From Proteles cristata cristata (lineage: Eukaryota > Chordata > Mammalia > Carnivora > Hyaenidae), in assembly GCA_017311185.1 (NCBI GenBank), contig JAESUZ010003897.1:186001-250000 (forward strand): a stretch of DNA of 64,000 nucleotides. Reading direction: 5' to 3'. The notes under the pieces were generated by a model. The model was given only the letters and a program-made list of their open reading frames with translations, made no database searches and had not been told where the DNA came from. The position numbers and the translations under genes are program-made. The number at the start of each line of letters is the position of its first letter. The first letter of the stretch is position 1. This document shows, in pieces, positions 11,259 to 22,677 of the stretch.

Positions 11259-11981
11259 GAAAGTCTTGACTTTCTTAAGGGGACTTTACCTCAGCTTCCT
11301 ACCTCATGAGATGTCAAAGCCTTGTTAAAACCCTAAGCCCCATGGTTAGCAAGATGGGAAAACTCCACCGAGACTTGGTCCAGGGGTACCTGAATGAGAG
11401 GTCACTTGACTACTGCTCTGGTTTTACCTTTTTTGGTTTGGGCTCTCAAGTAACACTTACCCATTACTATAAATGAACTAATATGTCTCTTCATCTGGCT
11501 GGTCCTGATTAGTATCCTTTATAACAAAACTGTCATTGTAAGTACAGCAGTGTCCTGAGTTCCATGGTCATACTAATGAATTATTGAACCAGATTGGGAG
11601 AAGGAGTCATGGGAACCACCCCTCCCCTGATTTTATAGATAGTTGGTCAGAAACGCAGATAGATAGGGGACTTCACTTGCAACTAGCATCCACTTTAGAA
11701 AGTGAGGCAGTCTTGTTGGAGATAATGCCCTTTAATCCGTAGATTTAACTCCAGATAGTCAGCATTAGAATAGAGTTGTATTGCAGCACATTGGTTGGTG
11801 TTAGAAATCAAGGGCAGTCCAGGTTTAAAAGGTGAGGGAAGAAGGCTATCTCTTGAGACGAGTAGGAGCACAGCCACACAAAGGGACATGCATATTGGAA
11901 TGGGAGGAATTTGTGGCCATTACACAAGTTTATTACATCTACCTTCTTGCTAGCTTAGCTCTTCATTTCAAATAATGTTTG
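11259..11981. other. Non-coding, probable decayed repeat
   Basis: 11440-11690 (ataacaaaactgtcattgta, gaattattgaaccagattgg, tagttggtcagaaacgcag) has the ordered text of a common ancient mammalian repeat that I cannot name with confidence. No coding signal. Confidence 0.5.
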
Positions 11982-12191
11982 GGGGCACTTGGGTGGTTCA
12001 GCTGGTTAAGCATCCAAGTTTGGTTCAGGTCAAGGTCTTGAGTTCCATGGGTTCCAGCTCTGTGTGCGGCTTTGTGCTGACAACTTAGAACCTGGAGCGT
12101 GCTTCAGATCCTGTGTCTCCCTCTCTTTCTGCCCCTCCCTGCTCATGCTCTGTGTCTGTCTCTCTCTCAAAAATGAATAAGCATCAAAAAA
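11982..12191 (+). repeat. CAN-SINE, old type
   Basis: Head gggggcacttgggtggttca, tail ctctctcaaaaatgaataag. Confidence 0.9.
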
Positions 12192-12202
12192 AATCTTTTT
12201 TA

Positions 12203-12377
12203 GGGGCACCTGGGGGCTCAGTTGGTTGAGCATCCATCTTTGGCTCAGGTTACAATCTCATAGTTCCTTAGTTCAAGCCCCACATCTGGCTCACTTTTGT
12301 CAGCATAGAGCCAACTTCAGATCCCTCTCCCTCTCCCTATGACTCTCCCTGGTTGTGCTCTCTCAAAAATAAATAAA
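12203..12377 (+). repeat. CAN-SINE, old type
   Basis: Head aggggcacctgggggctcag, slightly shortened. Its tail abuts the L1 below with no spacer. Confidence 0.88.
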
Positions 12378-13375
12378 GCAAGGAAACAATCTATAAAACT
12401 AACAGGCAACTGACAGAATGGGAAAAGATAGTTGCAAATGACATATCAGATAAAGGGTTAATATCCAGAATCTATCAGGAACTCACCAAACTCCACACCC
12501 AAAAGACAAACAACCCAGTGAAGAAATGGGCAGAAGATATGAACAGACACTTCTCCAAAGAGGGCATCCAGATGGTCAACAGACACATGAAACAATGCTC
12601 AGCATCTCTCCTCATCAGGGAAATACAAATCAAAACCACACTGAGATACCATCTCACGCCAGTCAGAGTGGCTAAAATGAGCCAATCAGAGAACTCTAGA
12701 TGCTGGCGAGGATGTGGAGAAACGGGCACCCTCCTACACTGTTGGTGGGAATGTAAACTGGTACAGCCCTCTGGAAAACAGTGTGGAGGTTCCTAAGGAA
12801 ACTAACAATAGAACTCCCCTATGACCCAGCAATAGCACTGCTAGGAATTTACCCAAGGGATACAGAAATGCTGAGGCACAGGAGCACATGTACCCCAATG
12901 TTCATAGCAGCACTCTCCACAATAGCTAAAACATGGAAAGAGCCTAAGTGTCCATCAACAGACAAATGGATCAAGAAAATGTGGTTTATCCATATGATGG
13001 AATACTACATGGCAATGAGAAAGAATGAAATCTGGCCATGTGTAGCAACATGGATGGACCTTGAGGGTGTTATGCTGAGCGAAATAAGTCAGGCAGAGAA
13101 GGACAAATATCATATGTTTGCATGTATAGGAGGATTAGGAGGAACTTACCTGAGGAACAAGGGGGAGAAGAAGAGGGGAAATGATGGGGGAAAGGGAGAG
13201 AGGCAAACCATGAGAGACTCTTGAATGCTGAGAAACAAACTGAGGACTGATGGATGTGGGGGGGGGAGGGGGAGATGGGCATGGAGGAGGGCACTTGTGG
13301 GGATGAGCACTGGGTGTTATATGGAAACCAACTTGACAATAAACTATTTGTAAAAAAATAAAATAAAATAAAAAA
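12378..13375 (+). mobile_element. 5'-truncated L1 with ORF2 C-terminal part
   Basis: Non-LTR retrotransposon remnant encoding only the end of the ORF2 reverse transcriptase protein. From about 12379 an open frame gives [14 protein letters not shown] and [20 protein letters not shown], the cysteine-rich C-terminal region of L1 ORF2. Around 12764 one base is lost compared with the family text, so the frame stops at 12796 and the match continues in another frame from 12781 (YDPAIALLGIYPRD, then NEIWPCVATWMDLEGVMLSE). The 3' UTR has a G-rich run (13256-13290), aataaactatttgtaa and an A-rich tail. It lacks the 5' UTR, ORF1, the endonuclease and the reverse transcriptase core, so it cannot move on its own. 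Confidence 0.93.
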
Positions 13376-13423
13376 TAAATAAAAACAGTAAATAAATATA
13401 TAAAGCATTAAATTAAAAAAAAT

Positions 13424-13640
13424 TTAAGCCACCTGTATGAATCAGTCGCTTGAGCTATGGACTCTTTATTTCTGCTCAGGTCATGATCCCAGGGTCATGG
13501 GATCCAGTTGTGCATCAGGCTTAGCATGGAGCCTGCTTAAGACTCTCTCTCTCTCTGTCTCTCTCTCTCTCTTTCCCTTTGCTCCTCTCTCCAGCTCTGT
13601 GCTCTCTCTAAAAATATTTAAAAATAAAAAATTGATTTAA
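13424..13640 (+). repeat. CAN-SINE, old type, degenerate
   Basis: Recognisable by gctcaggtcatgatcccagg and the CT run. The head is worn (agccacctgtatgaatcagt). Confidence 0.8.
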
Positions 13641-14162
13641 AAATTATTTATTTTTTCAATAAATAAAAATTTATTATATTATAATTATATTTTTAATAAA
13701 ATAAGATAATGTTTGTTATATTTTATGCATCACTTCAACATATTTTGTAGGGAGGTTTTTCCAGTTAACAGTTCACAGTATTACCAGATAAAGAAGCTCT
13801 CCTTATTACTTAGTATACTAAAGAGGGTAGTTAGAGGCTAAGAAGGAAAGGCTGAAAGGAAAAACACTGCCAGTACCCCAGAAAGATCCACTTGAGGGAA
13901 ATTTAGAGAACAGAGAAGATGAAGAGATAGGCAGCACTACTTAAATGTGTAAAAACAATGAATTATCTAGGAGGCTGAGGTGAGATATTGACTTTGAGCT
14001 AACAAAAACAACAAAAAAAGCATAAAATATAGAAGCAATCCGGCAGAAACAAAAAGAATGTAAAATATTAAAAGGGTATAGAAATCCTCTCTGGAAAGAA
14101 AATTCCTGCAAGAAAGATAAGTTTCTTCTCAAATGAAAAAACAGTGCTTCCAAATACCATTT
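13641..14162. other. Non-coding, AT-rich
   Basis: 13640-13720 is nearly pure A/T. The rest shows no repeat or coding signal that I recognise. Confidence 0.55.
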
Positions 14163-14164
14163 TT

Positions 14165-14378
14165 GGGGCACCTGGGTGGTTCAATCGGTTAAGCATCTGA
14201 CTTTGCCTCAGGTCATGATCTTGGGTTCATAAGTTCAAGCTCCTTGTTGGGTTCTGTGCTGACAGCTCAGAGGCTGGAGCCTGCTTCGGATTCTGTGTTT
14301 CCCTCTCTCTCTGCCCCTATCCTGCTCATGCCCGGCCTCTCTCTGTCTCTCAAAAAATAAATAAACTTAAAAAAAATT
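14165..14378 (+). repeat. CAN-SINE, old type
   Basis: TSD caaataccattttt / taaataccatctttg. Confidence 0.93.
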
Positions 14379-15099
14379 TTAAATACCATCTTTGTTTACC
14401 TACAGAAATAAAAAATTACCCCAAACTGATATTCTTAATATTGTTGTGCTTGTACAGTGTTGTACTTCGATTTAAAGTCACAGATACAGTGGCTAAAATT
14501 GGAGCAATCAGAGAGAGAAGCACAAGGGAGTAGCAGTTGGCTTTGCATAGCAGGTCTCTTCACAGGAATTGTTTTATTGCCGGGACTGCTTCTGCTGAAT
14601 ATGCAGATACACTAAAAGTACCACGGGGTTATACAGAAAAGCTAGAATTACAGAGCATGGCTATCAGGTCAGTCCTTTAGGGGAAATAAGAAAGGGACAA
14701 GGGGAAGTAAGATTAAATCACTTGGCAGGGGATAAATAGTCTCTTAGGTAGTTACGTATTCCTATTTAGACTAGAGGGTGTGTAGACAAGAGAGGTCCCC
14801 CACCTTCAGGCACCATTAAGAATACTTTCCAATCTGGACATTCTTCCTCTCAAAGTATGGTTCATGTATCAGATGTTGTAAATGTGGAACTCGGGCCAGG
14901 CGGCTCCCATGTCCGTGTTGAATTACCTGACCCAGATCTTCTTATCTGTAGACTCTAGACCCCAAGCACCTACATGAGGTCAACAAAAGGAACAGGTGGG
15001 TATTGAACTGTGCTTTCCACTTTCACTAAAACTTTTGCGCAACACACGGCATATTCTTGGGTCTATACTGCAGTGAGGTGGGAAAAACAGTAGGGTAAA
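14379..15099. other. Non-coding, unique
   Basis: No open frame of note and no repeat recognised. Confidence 0.55.
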
Positions 15100-15385
15100 A
15101 ATATCACATCTCTTATACAAAAATGTTCAGAGCAGCTCTCTTCTTAATGAACAAAGCCTATAAATAACTCAAATGTCCATCAAGAGGTAAATGGATAACT
15201 TGTAGTATATCCTTACAGCAGAATAATCTTCAGCAACAGACACAAATATATGCGACAGCATGGATTAAATTTAAAAACCTCATGCTGAGTTAAAGAAGTC
15301 ATATAAGAAGCCATATATGAAAATTAGAGTAAATTTAGGATATACTTTAAATTTCATTCATGTGAAGTTTTAGCACAGGCAAAGC
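15100..15385 (+). repeat. Ancient L1 fragment
   Basis: Ordered L1 ORF2/3' text: aatgttcagagcagctctct, caaatgtccatcaagaggta, aatggataacttgtagtata, aaaacctcatgctgag. Confidence 0.75.
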
Positions 15386-15389
15386 AATC

Positions 15390-15810
15390 TGTTGGACTCA
15401 TTCACCACTTTGCCCACTAATATGACAAGCTAGCTACACTGGTTCCTTTGACATCAACAAATACTGTACGTTTCCACCTCAGGGCCCTTGTTGCTATTCT
15501 TCCCCTTGAGTAGAATATTCTTTCTTCCCCCTTTACTCTGGATTATTCCTACAGTTTTCATACTCTTTTTTTCCAAGGAAACCTCCCCTAAAACCCAAGA
15601 CTTAGCTTTCAGAACATCTGGCCCTTCTCTTTATCACAATTATCCTAATTATAAACAAATAATTATTGATATTAATACTTGTAAGGGACTTCTCCACCTT
15701 CGACTTATGACTATCTCAATGTTGGGGACGATTTATGTGTGCTCTCTGTTCTATTCCCAGCCCCCATCACCATTCTTGAAAATATAGCAGGCAAATCATA
15801 AATATTTGTG
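15390..15810 (+). repeat. L2 3' region
   Basis: L2-like order: ctcagggcccttgttgctat then cccttgagtagaatattctt, ending with gcaaatcataaatatttgtg and a gaatgaat end. The 99-codon open frame in it is incidental. Confidence 0.6.
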
Positions 15811-15908
15811 GAGTAACAAACAACCAAATGAATGAATCTCTCCATATTTCCATGTTCTCATTTTCAAAACACTTGGTGATCTTTGACCACCTTTTTATAT
15901 GACAAGGT

Positions 15909-16140
15909 TTGTTTTTTTTTTTAATTTTTTTAATGTTTTATTTATTTCTAGGAGAGAGAGAGAGAGAGAGAGCGTGAGCAGGGGAGGGCCAGAGAGAGAG
16001 GGAGTCACAGACTGAAACAGGCTCCAGGCTCTGAGCTGGCAGTCAGCACAGAGCCCGACGCGGGGCTGGAACCCACGAACCGCGAGATCATGACCTAAGC
16101 AAAAGTCGGACGCTTAACCGACTAAGCCACCCAGGCGCCC
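15909..16140 (-). repeat. CAN-SINE, young type
   Basis: TSD gacaaggttt / gacaagggtttt. Confidence 0.95.
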
Positions 16141-16175
16141 CGACAAGGGTTTTGTAATATTATTTCCTTTTTTAA

Positions 16176-16404
16176 GTTTTAGTTTATTTTATTTATTTTT
16201 TAAATTTATTTCTGAGAGAGAGAGAGAGAGAGAGATAGCATGAGCAAGGGGAGGGTCAGAGAGAGGGAGACACAGAATCTGAAGCAGGCTCCAAGCTCTG
16301 AGCTGTCAGCACTGAGCCCGACGCAGGGCTTGAGCCCATGAACCCTGAGATCATGACCTGAGCCGAAGTTGGAAGCTTAACCGGCTGAGCCACCCAGATC
16401 CCCC
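16176..16404 (-). repeat. CAN-SINE, near-intermediate type
   Basis: Tail aaatttatttctgagagaga, head gagccacccagatccccc. TSD tttaagttttagttt / tttaagttttaattt. Confidence 0.92.
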
Positions 16405-16512
16405 GTTTAAGTTTTAATTTTAATTCAGTTAGTGTACATACAGTGTTCTATTAGTTTCAGGTGTACAATATAGTGATTTAACAATTCCTTACATCACCTG
16501 GTGTTCATCAGG
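16405..16512 (-). repeat. L1 3' end fragment
   Basis: Antisense L1 end: ttcagttagtgtacatacag, tagtttcaggtgtacaatat. Its own target copy tttgtaatattattt lies at about 16149 and 16513, with the SINE above sitting in its tail. Confidence 0.75.
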
Positions 16513-16529
16513 TTTGTAATATTATTTTC

Positions 16530-16779
16530 TTTTTTTAAATATCTTTTAAGTATATTTATTGATTTCTGAGAGAGAGAGAATGCACACACACACACACACA
16601 CACACACAAGTTGGGCAGGGAGGGTGAGGCAGAGAGAGAGAGGGAGCCAGAGAATCAAAACAGGCTCCAGGCTCTGTGCTGTCAGCAGAGAGTCTGACTC
16701 AGGGCTCAAACTCACAAACCATGAGATCATAACCTGAGCCAAAGGTGTTGCTTAACTGACTGAGTCACCCAAATGCCCC
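16530..16779 (-). repeat. CAN-SINE, old type, with (CA)n
   Basis: Internal run of about 11 CA units at 16587-16609. TSD gtaatattattttct / gtaacattattttct. Confidence 0.92.
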
Positions 16780-18035
16780 TGTAACATTATTTTCTACACA
16801 GGGAATGAAAAAGTAATCTTCTAGTCTTCTCTCTAATTTTGTTATTCAAAAAATTTTTCCTATTTGTCATTTTAAAATATTTATTTTGGCTCTACAACTG
16901 TTCCTGGTAATGACATATAAAGTTTTAGAATCGTTATTACATTTGGGAAATCCCCGTCAAGTTTCTTTCGTGTATGAGGTACAAGATTACGTGGCATCTG
17001 AAGATCTCTTGTGCAGTGACAAATCTTAAATACTCTGCATTGTCAACATTCATTAACAGTGTGCAGTAGGAGAATTCCTGGAAGCCATTCCTACATTGAG
17101 GCAACTGACAATAACTTAACACAAAAGTGATTTCAAACTACATAAATGCATTCCACTAAATCTAAACTAAATGTATCCAAACTAAGCTGGATTCCAAAAA
17201 TGCCTAAGGACACACCAGTGCCTCCCCACATGAAGGAGATACTAAGGAGGGTAGTCAGAGTGGATAGTGAAGTAGTCTTAATCCATTGTTATAAATTTTG
17301 CAACAAAATCTTATAACCGTATGAATCTGCTAAGGTCCTTCTCAGGCGGTGCTGAAACTTGAACTTCATTAGTTTCATGGTAAATCCATCTCTGCCTACC
17401 TCATGGGGTTGTTGATGGCATTGAACAATACACTGGATGGGAAAGTACTTTTTAAACTATAAAGAATTACACAGAGGGTAAGATAGTGATAATGATGATG
17501 GGTTCCCAGCCTCAGTCCAAGTTTTGTCCACTGTATATATGTGTGGAGATACCTAGTAAACTGGCGGGAAAAGTTAAAGGAATCCTATTTGCAAGAAAGT
17601 GAAAGGAGCTCCTGGTGAGAAAGTTTATCCTAAGAGGACAGACAGGATTGACACATCTGACTCAGTAACAAACCCTTGGTAGATACAGTAAGAGATTTTT
17701 TTTTTCAAGTCAAACCCTCCATGAAACGTCTCTCATCCTTCTGTGGGGGTGCATTATGAACAAACGCTAAAATAACCATTTCGTTGCAATAACCTTATAA
17801 GTTATTAGGCCAAGGAAATTTTGTTGGAAAACTCCAAAACTCCACTCCAGAGCTTCTTAGAGTTTCAAAGAAACGCTAAGTGATAGACTTAATAGACTCA
17901 AACCTTAAAACAGTTCAGTTGACTGAATAATAAAATACCCCTGATCCTGTCTATGTAATTTCATATTCAAATATAATAAAAGTTATTTATTTACCTGCAT
18001 TGCTATATTCTTATGCATAATGGAAGCTATGGTAT
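16780..18035. other. Non-coding, mostly unique
   Basis: 17385-17475 resembles a sense MIR (ctgcctacctcatggggttg, then gatggcattgaacaatacac). The rest shows nothing recognisable. Confidence 0.55.
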
Positions 18036-18260
18036 TTAAAAAAATTTTTTATTAATGTTTTTTATTTATTTCTGAGAGAGAGAGAGACAGCGTGAGCAGG
18101 GGAGGATCAGAAAAAGAGGGAGATACAGAATCAGAAGCAGACTCCAGGCTTTGAGCTAGCTGTCAGCACAGAGCCCAACACAGGGCTCGAACCCATGAAC
18201 CGTGAGATCATGATCTGAGCCGAAGTCAGACGCTCAACTGACTGAGCCACCCAAGTGCCC
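18036..18260 (-). repeat. CAN-SINE, intermediate type
   Basis: Carries ctttgagctagctgtcagc, the mark of the intermediate group, and tail ttatttatttctgagagaga. Confidence 0.93.
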
Positions 18261-18589
18261 CTAAAGCTTATTTAAAGTCAGTATATAACACTCTTCTATT
18301 TCTCCTGGGTCTTCGGCCAAGCCAGTCCATTTCAGAGTTGATATGATTGGATAAATAATGTAAAAAGGGGAGAAGAGAGCAGTAAATTCTACATTTAAAT
18401 TTTTTCTATATTAAAAAATGTTAAGTAATATTGAGAAAATGTAATGCTACCCCATGTTGGCCCTAATTTTTCCTATGTCTGGAATGGAGCCAAGGAAAAT
18501 AACAGTGAAAGTCTAAAAGTACAACTGGTTGTAAAGTATCTCCTTCCTCTCCTTAGTACATCATTTGATAAATGTACTAGTTCATTTCT

Positions 18590-18786
18590 TTTGTTTATTT
18601 GTTTGTTTTTAATGCACAGAATGAGCAAGAGAGGGGCAGACAGAGAGGAAGACACAGAATCCGAAGCAGGCTCCAGGCTGCAAGCTGTCAACACAGAGTT
18701 TGACATGGGGCTTGAACTCATAAACTATGAGATCATTATCTTAGCTGAAGTTGGACCCTTAACCAACTGAGCCACCCAGGTGCCCC
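18590..18786 (-). repeat. CAN-SINE, old type
   Basis: Exact 17-base TSD tgtactagttcatttct at 18573-18589 and 18787-18803. The GA run is short. Confidence 0.95.
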
Positions 18787-18914
18787 TGTACTAGTTCATT
18801 TCTAGTGAAATACCAGAACTATACCTTGAATAGGGAAAGCAGAAGAGGTATATCCAATATCAAACAACCATATTGCTAGCCAGTCACACATACACACATA
18901 GTTCAGGAGGTTTT

Positions 18915-19036
18915 GATTCAATTGAACAAATATTTATTGAGTCCCTATAGGAGCCAGGCACTGTTCTAGGTGTTTCACACACAGCTGTGAACAAAAAAGT
19001 ATCCCTGCACTCACACAACTTATATTGTAGCAGAAT
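18915..19036 (-). repeat. L2/MIR-class fragment
   Basis: Text acaaatatttattgagtccc, gccaggcactgttctaggtg and gctgtgaacaaaaaagtatc is the standard antisense end of an ancient non-LTR element, L2 rather than MIR by the wording. Confidence 0.6.
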
Positions 19037-19127
19037 ATGTACAAAGTGCTTTGCTTCAAGCTACTGTTGGATCTCCTAACTCAAGAGTCACAAGGGAGTT
19101 AGGCTTTAGAAAGGGTTCCTCTAGTGT

Positions 19128-19337
19128 TTTTTTTGTTTTGTTTTGTTTTGTTTAGAGAGAGAGAACAAAGAGCAGAGGGGAGTCAGAGGGAGAGGGAGAG
19201 AGAGAATCTTAACCAGGTTTCACACCGAGTGCAGGGCTAATGCAGAGCCTGACACAGGGCTCCATCTCACAACTGAGAGATAATGACCTGAGCCAAAATC
19301 GAGAGTCTGATGCTTAACTGAGCCACTCCGGCACCCC
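19128..19337 (-). repeat. CAN-SINE, old type, (TTTTG)n tail
   Basis: Tail expanded as ttttgttttgttttg. Head gagccactccggcacccc. Confidence 0.88.
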
Positions 19338-20260
19338 ATCTTCTCCTTTTTTCCTATCAGCCTCCCCAACCATCAATGGGCAGGGGTCCTGCCATCTAGG
19401 CCCACTGTGCTGCCCTAGTTGGCTACCCCTTTCACTGCTAACAAAGAAAACACATCTTCACCTTTGGCCCTTCCCTTTCTTTCCTTCTCTCTCCCTACAC
19501 CTGCACCCTTTCCCCAGGATTCTATCTCTTCTTCACCGGTGGCACAAGCTGTGAGCCAGACAGCTCTATGCTACTTTAGATGAGACCTGGGGTGTATAAG
19601 ACCCTATCAGTGGAGTACAGACAATCAGACTTTCCACGTTACAAGACTGACCTCTCCCAATGTGTTAATATTCCAAGAGGGTTTCTGTCTATTTCTTGGC
19701 ATTCAGTCACATCATTGCCAAATGCCCTTCTGTTCCCCATGCGATATGCTATGCCCTAGTAAGGGAACAGCATAGAGAGAGGAAAAGAATGTCTGTCCTG
19801 CTACACTAGGAGTGAGACAAACAGGGAGGCAGATCAGGGACAAAAATGGAGATTCTTGTAGATAACAGCTTTCTGTTTCATTTTACGAAAAAATACTGTT
19901 ATAAATTTTGAACTTATTAATATATATTAAATATTATTTATTAAAATGTGAATAATCTATTCATTTTTTAAGATTAAAGAAGTCAAAACTCTGAAAATTA
20001 CGTTTAAATAATTGAATTCAATGCTAATGGAGATTTTTTTTTATAGATTGGTGGGTACATTGGGAACTTTGCATTTGTGTGTGTGTAAATATAAAGAACA
20101 TTATTGTGGCACTACTTTAAGAGAGGTAAAACTTTGGTAGAGATCTTTTGGAGGATATGCCTGGTCCATGATCCAGTGATCCTTCCTTAACTCTAGAAAT
20201 AAATTGATATTGGTCTCCCAGTTCATTAGTAGTGGCTCACCTAAAGGTACATTTTATTTT
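19338..20260. other. Non-coding, unique
   Basis: No coding signal. 19890-19960 is an A/T-only-like block with ttaatatatattaaata. Confidence 0.55.
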
Positions 20261-20261
20261 A

Positions 20262-21080
20262 TTTTATTTTTATTTTTATTTATTACTATTAGATTTTAAT
20301 TGACATCCAAGTTAGTTAGCATGTAGTGCTGTAATGATTTCAGGAGTAGAATCCAGTGATTCATTCTCTACATGTAACAGCCTGTGCTCATCCCAGCAAG
20401 TGTCCTCTTTAATGCCCCTTGCCCATTTAGCCCATCCCCCACTCACAACCCTCCAACAACCCTCAGTTTGTTCTCTATATTTAAGAGTTTCTTTTCTTTT
20501 TTTTAAATGTTTTATTTATTTCTAGGAGAGAGAGAGAACAGCGTGAGCAGGGGAGGTCAGAGAGAGAGGGATTCACAGACTGAAACAGGCTCCAGGCTCT
20601 GAGCTGGCAGTCAGCACAGAGCCCGACGCGGGGCTCGAACCCACGAACTGCGGGATCATGACCTAAGCAAAAGTCGGACGCTTAACCGACTAAGCCACCC
20701 AGGCGCCCCTATATTTAAGAGTTTCTTATGTTTTGTCCCCCTCCTTGTTTTTATATTATTTTTGCTTCCCTTCCCTTATGTTCATCTGTTTTATATCTTA
20801 AATTCCACATATGAATGAAGACATATGATATTTGTCTTTCTCTGACTAATTTCACTTAACATAATACACTCTAGTTCCATCCACATTGTTGCAAATGGCA
20901 AGATTTCATTCCTTTTGATTGCTGAGTAATACTTCATTGTATGTATATCACATCCTCTTTATCCATTCATCTGTCAGTGGACATTTGGGTTATTTCCATA
21001 TTTTGGCTATTGTCGATATCACTATTATAAACGTTGGGGTGCATATGTCCCTTCACAACAGCACAACTATATTAAAGGTC
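20262..21080 (-). repeat. L1 3' end, antisense, split by a SINE
   Basis: Carnivore L1 3' UTR in reverse: gacatccaagttagttagca, gcccatttagcccatccccc, ctccttgtttttatattatt, continuing into ORF2 text (ttgctgagtaatacttcatt). The SINE at 20497-20709 interrupts it. Confidence 0.9.
20497..20709 (-). repeat. CAN-SINE, young type
   Basis: Inside the L1 above. TSD tatatttaagagtttctt on both sides. Confidence 0.97.
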
Positions 21081-21514
21081 CATTTTAGACATGACCCTGC
21101 CCATCTGGCTCCAGCTGATTAGACCAGACATGGGCACCTAGAAAGACAAACCATAAACAATAAAAAATAATAAATAAATAAATAATTTAGATTGCTTGAT
21201 GATAAATGCTATGGGAAAAAGAAAACAGAATTAAATCTGTTGTATTTAGCATTTGGGATTTGGACTAAGAAATTTTAGTATAGTCTGGGCTGATCTAAGA
21301 TGAAGAGATCTAGAATCAGAAGATGAGGGATGGTTCTTTTCTGCATCCCAGGTAAACTGAAAAGCAAAGAAAGGTATCTCTTCAAAGAGCAAGAATGAAG
21401 CAGGTGTTCAGAAAAAAGTAGACTGTATCCTGATGATTTTCAGTTTCTACTTCCATTCCTTTCTTGCAGCATAGCTGTAATTCTGCTCTTGGGTTCCCTA
21501 AGATACTACCTTGT

Positions 21515-21570
21515 TTATCTATCTATTGATCTATTTATCATTCTATCTATCATCAATTAGTCTATCTATC
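21515..21570. repeat. Imperfect (TCTA)n microsatellite
   Basis: Broken TCTA/TCAT units that run straight into the left arm of the hairpin below. Confidence 0.8.
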
Positions 21571-21683
21571 TGAACAAACTTTTTCAGAAAGCTTGGAAAG
21601 TACATGAGGTTATGGGATATATGCTTTTGCCTTTCTTCACACTTTCATGTACTTTCCAAACTTTCTGGAAAAGTTTGTTCAGA
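21569..21683. repeat. 39-bp near-perfect inverted repeat (hairpin)
   Basis: Left arm 21569-21607 and right arm 21645-21683 pair at 37 of 39 positions around a 37-base loop. In a + strand transcript the two exceptions are one G-U wobble and one C-A mismatch. The arms contain gaaagcttggaaagtacatg. Not a SINE or L1 part I know. It could be a MITE-like relic, a local inverted duplication, or an RNA hairpin precursor. Confidence 0.9.
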
Positions 21684-21754
21684 AAAAATGGTTCCAAAAT
21701 ATTTAAGTTAGGAAAACAAACTTATTTTTTAATGTGACAGAAAAAAATCTACAT

Positions 21755-21850
21755 CTAATGAGATAAAGTACCTAAAGTGCTTAGCATAGTCCCTGGCACC
21801 TAGTAGGGGCTTAAAAAATATTGGCTACAATTGTTATTATTATAATTATT
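21755..21850 (+). repeat. MIR 3' part
   Basis: Text aaagtgcttagcatagtccc then ggcacctagtaggggctta and an attattattat end. Confidence 0.7.
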
Positions 21851-21902
21851 GATGTTAGTTCCCTTTGATTGCAAGGAACAGAGGAAACTAACACTAACTT
21901 AA

Positions 21903-21932
21903 GAGATAGATAGATAGATGATAGATAATGAT
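21903..21932. repeat. (GATA)n microsatellite
   Basis: gatagatagatagatgatag; reverse complement of the TCTA tract at 21515. Confidence 0.8.
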
Positions 21933-22220
21933 AATGTTACCATGAAAACATGGTAATAAAAACACAGTAAAACTTCAAATTGCCTGTTGCATTCAGGGAC
22001 AATATCTTGTCCATCTCTGCATCCTCAACATTTATCTGCCGGATAGTAAGTGCTAAGTAGTTTAATGTATCAAAACCCAAAGGTTCTTAACATGTATTTT
22101 AAAATACATGTAGAGACAAAAGTAACTTCCATGGAAAGTTCTAGTCTCAGTATGTGTTTAGCTCAATCAATCACTGATTCTATACCAATAATTTTGAAAT
22201 TTATTTATTCATTTATACTT

Positions 22221-22433
22221 TTTAAAAAAATATTTATTTATTTCTAGGAGAGGGAGAGACAGCGTGAGCAGGGGAAGGTCAGAGAGAGAGAGGGAGATAC
22301 AGACTCTGAAATAGGCTCCAGGCTCTGAGCTGGCAGTCAGCACAGAGCCCGACCCGGGCCCAAACCCACGAACCGCAAGATCATGACCTAAGCAAAAGTC
22401 GGACGCTTAACCAACTAAGTCACCCAGGCTCCC
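22221..22433 (-). repeat. CAN-SINE, young type
   Basis: TSD ttcatttatactttttt, lying inside the tail of the next SINE. The head ends accc aggctccc, a worn variant. Confidence 0.95.
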
Positions 22434-22446
22434 TTCATTTATACTT

Positions 22447-22645
22447 TTTTAGTGTTGTTTTTCATTTATTTCTGAGAGAGAGACAGTGTGAGCAGGGAAG
22501 GGTCAGAGAGAGTGGGAGACACAGAATCTGAAGTAGGCTCCAGGCTCTGAGCTAGCTGTCAACACAGAGCCTGAAGCGGGGTTCAAACCCATGAACTGTG
22601 AGATCACGACCTGTGGCTTAATCGACTGAGCCACCCAGGCATCCC
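22447..22645 (-). repeat. CAN-SINE, intermediate type
   Basis: Carries ctgagctagctgtcaac. Its own TSD accaataattttgaaattt is at 22184 and 22646, outside the SINE nested in its tail. Confidence 0.93.
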
Positions 22646-22677
22646 ACCAATAGTTTTGAAATTTAAAGTGGCTTTCA

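Noticed and set aside
12378..13375. ORF2 pieces as a functional reverse transcriptase gene
   Set aside because: Only the C-terminal end is present, with a frameshift. Also true of 52268-53845 and 63420-63878.
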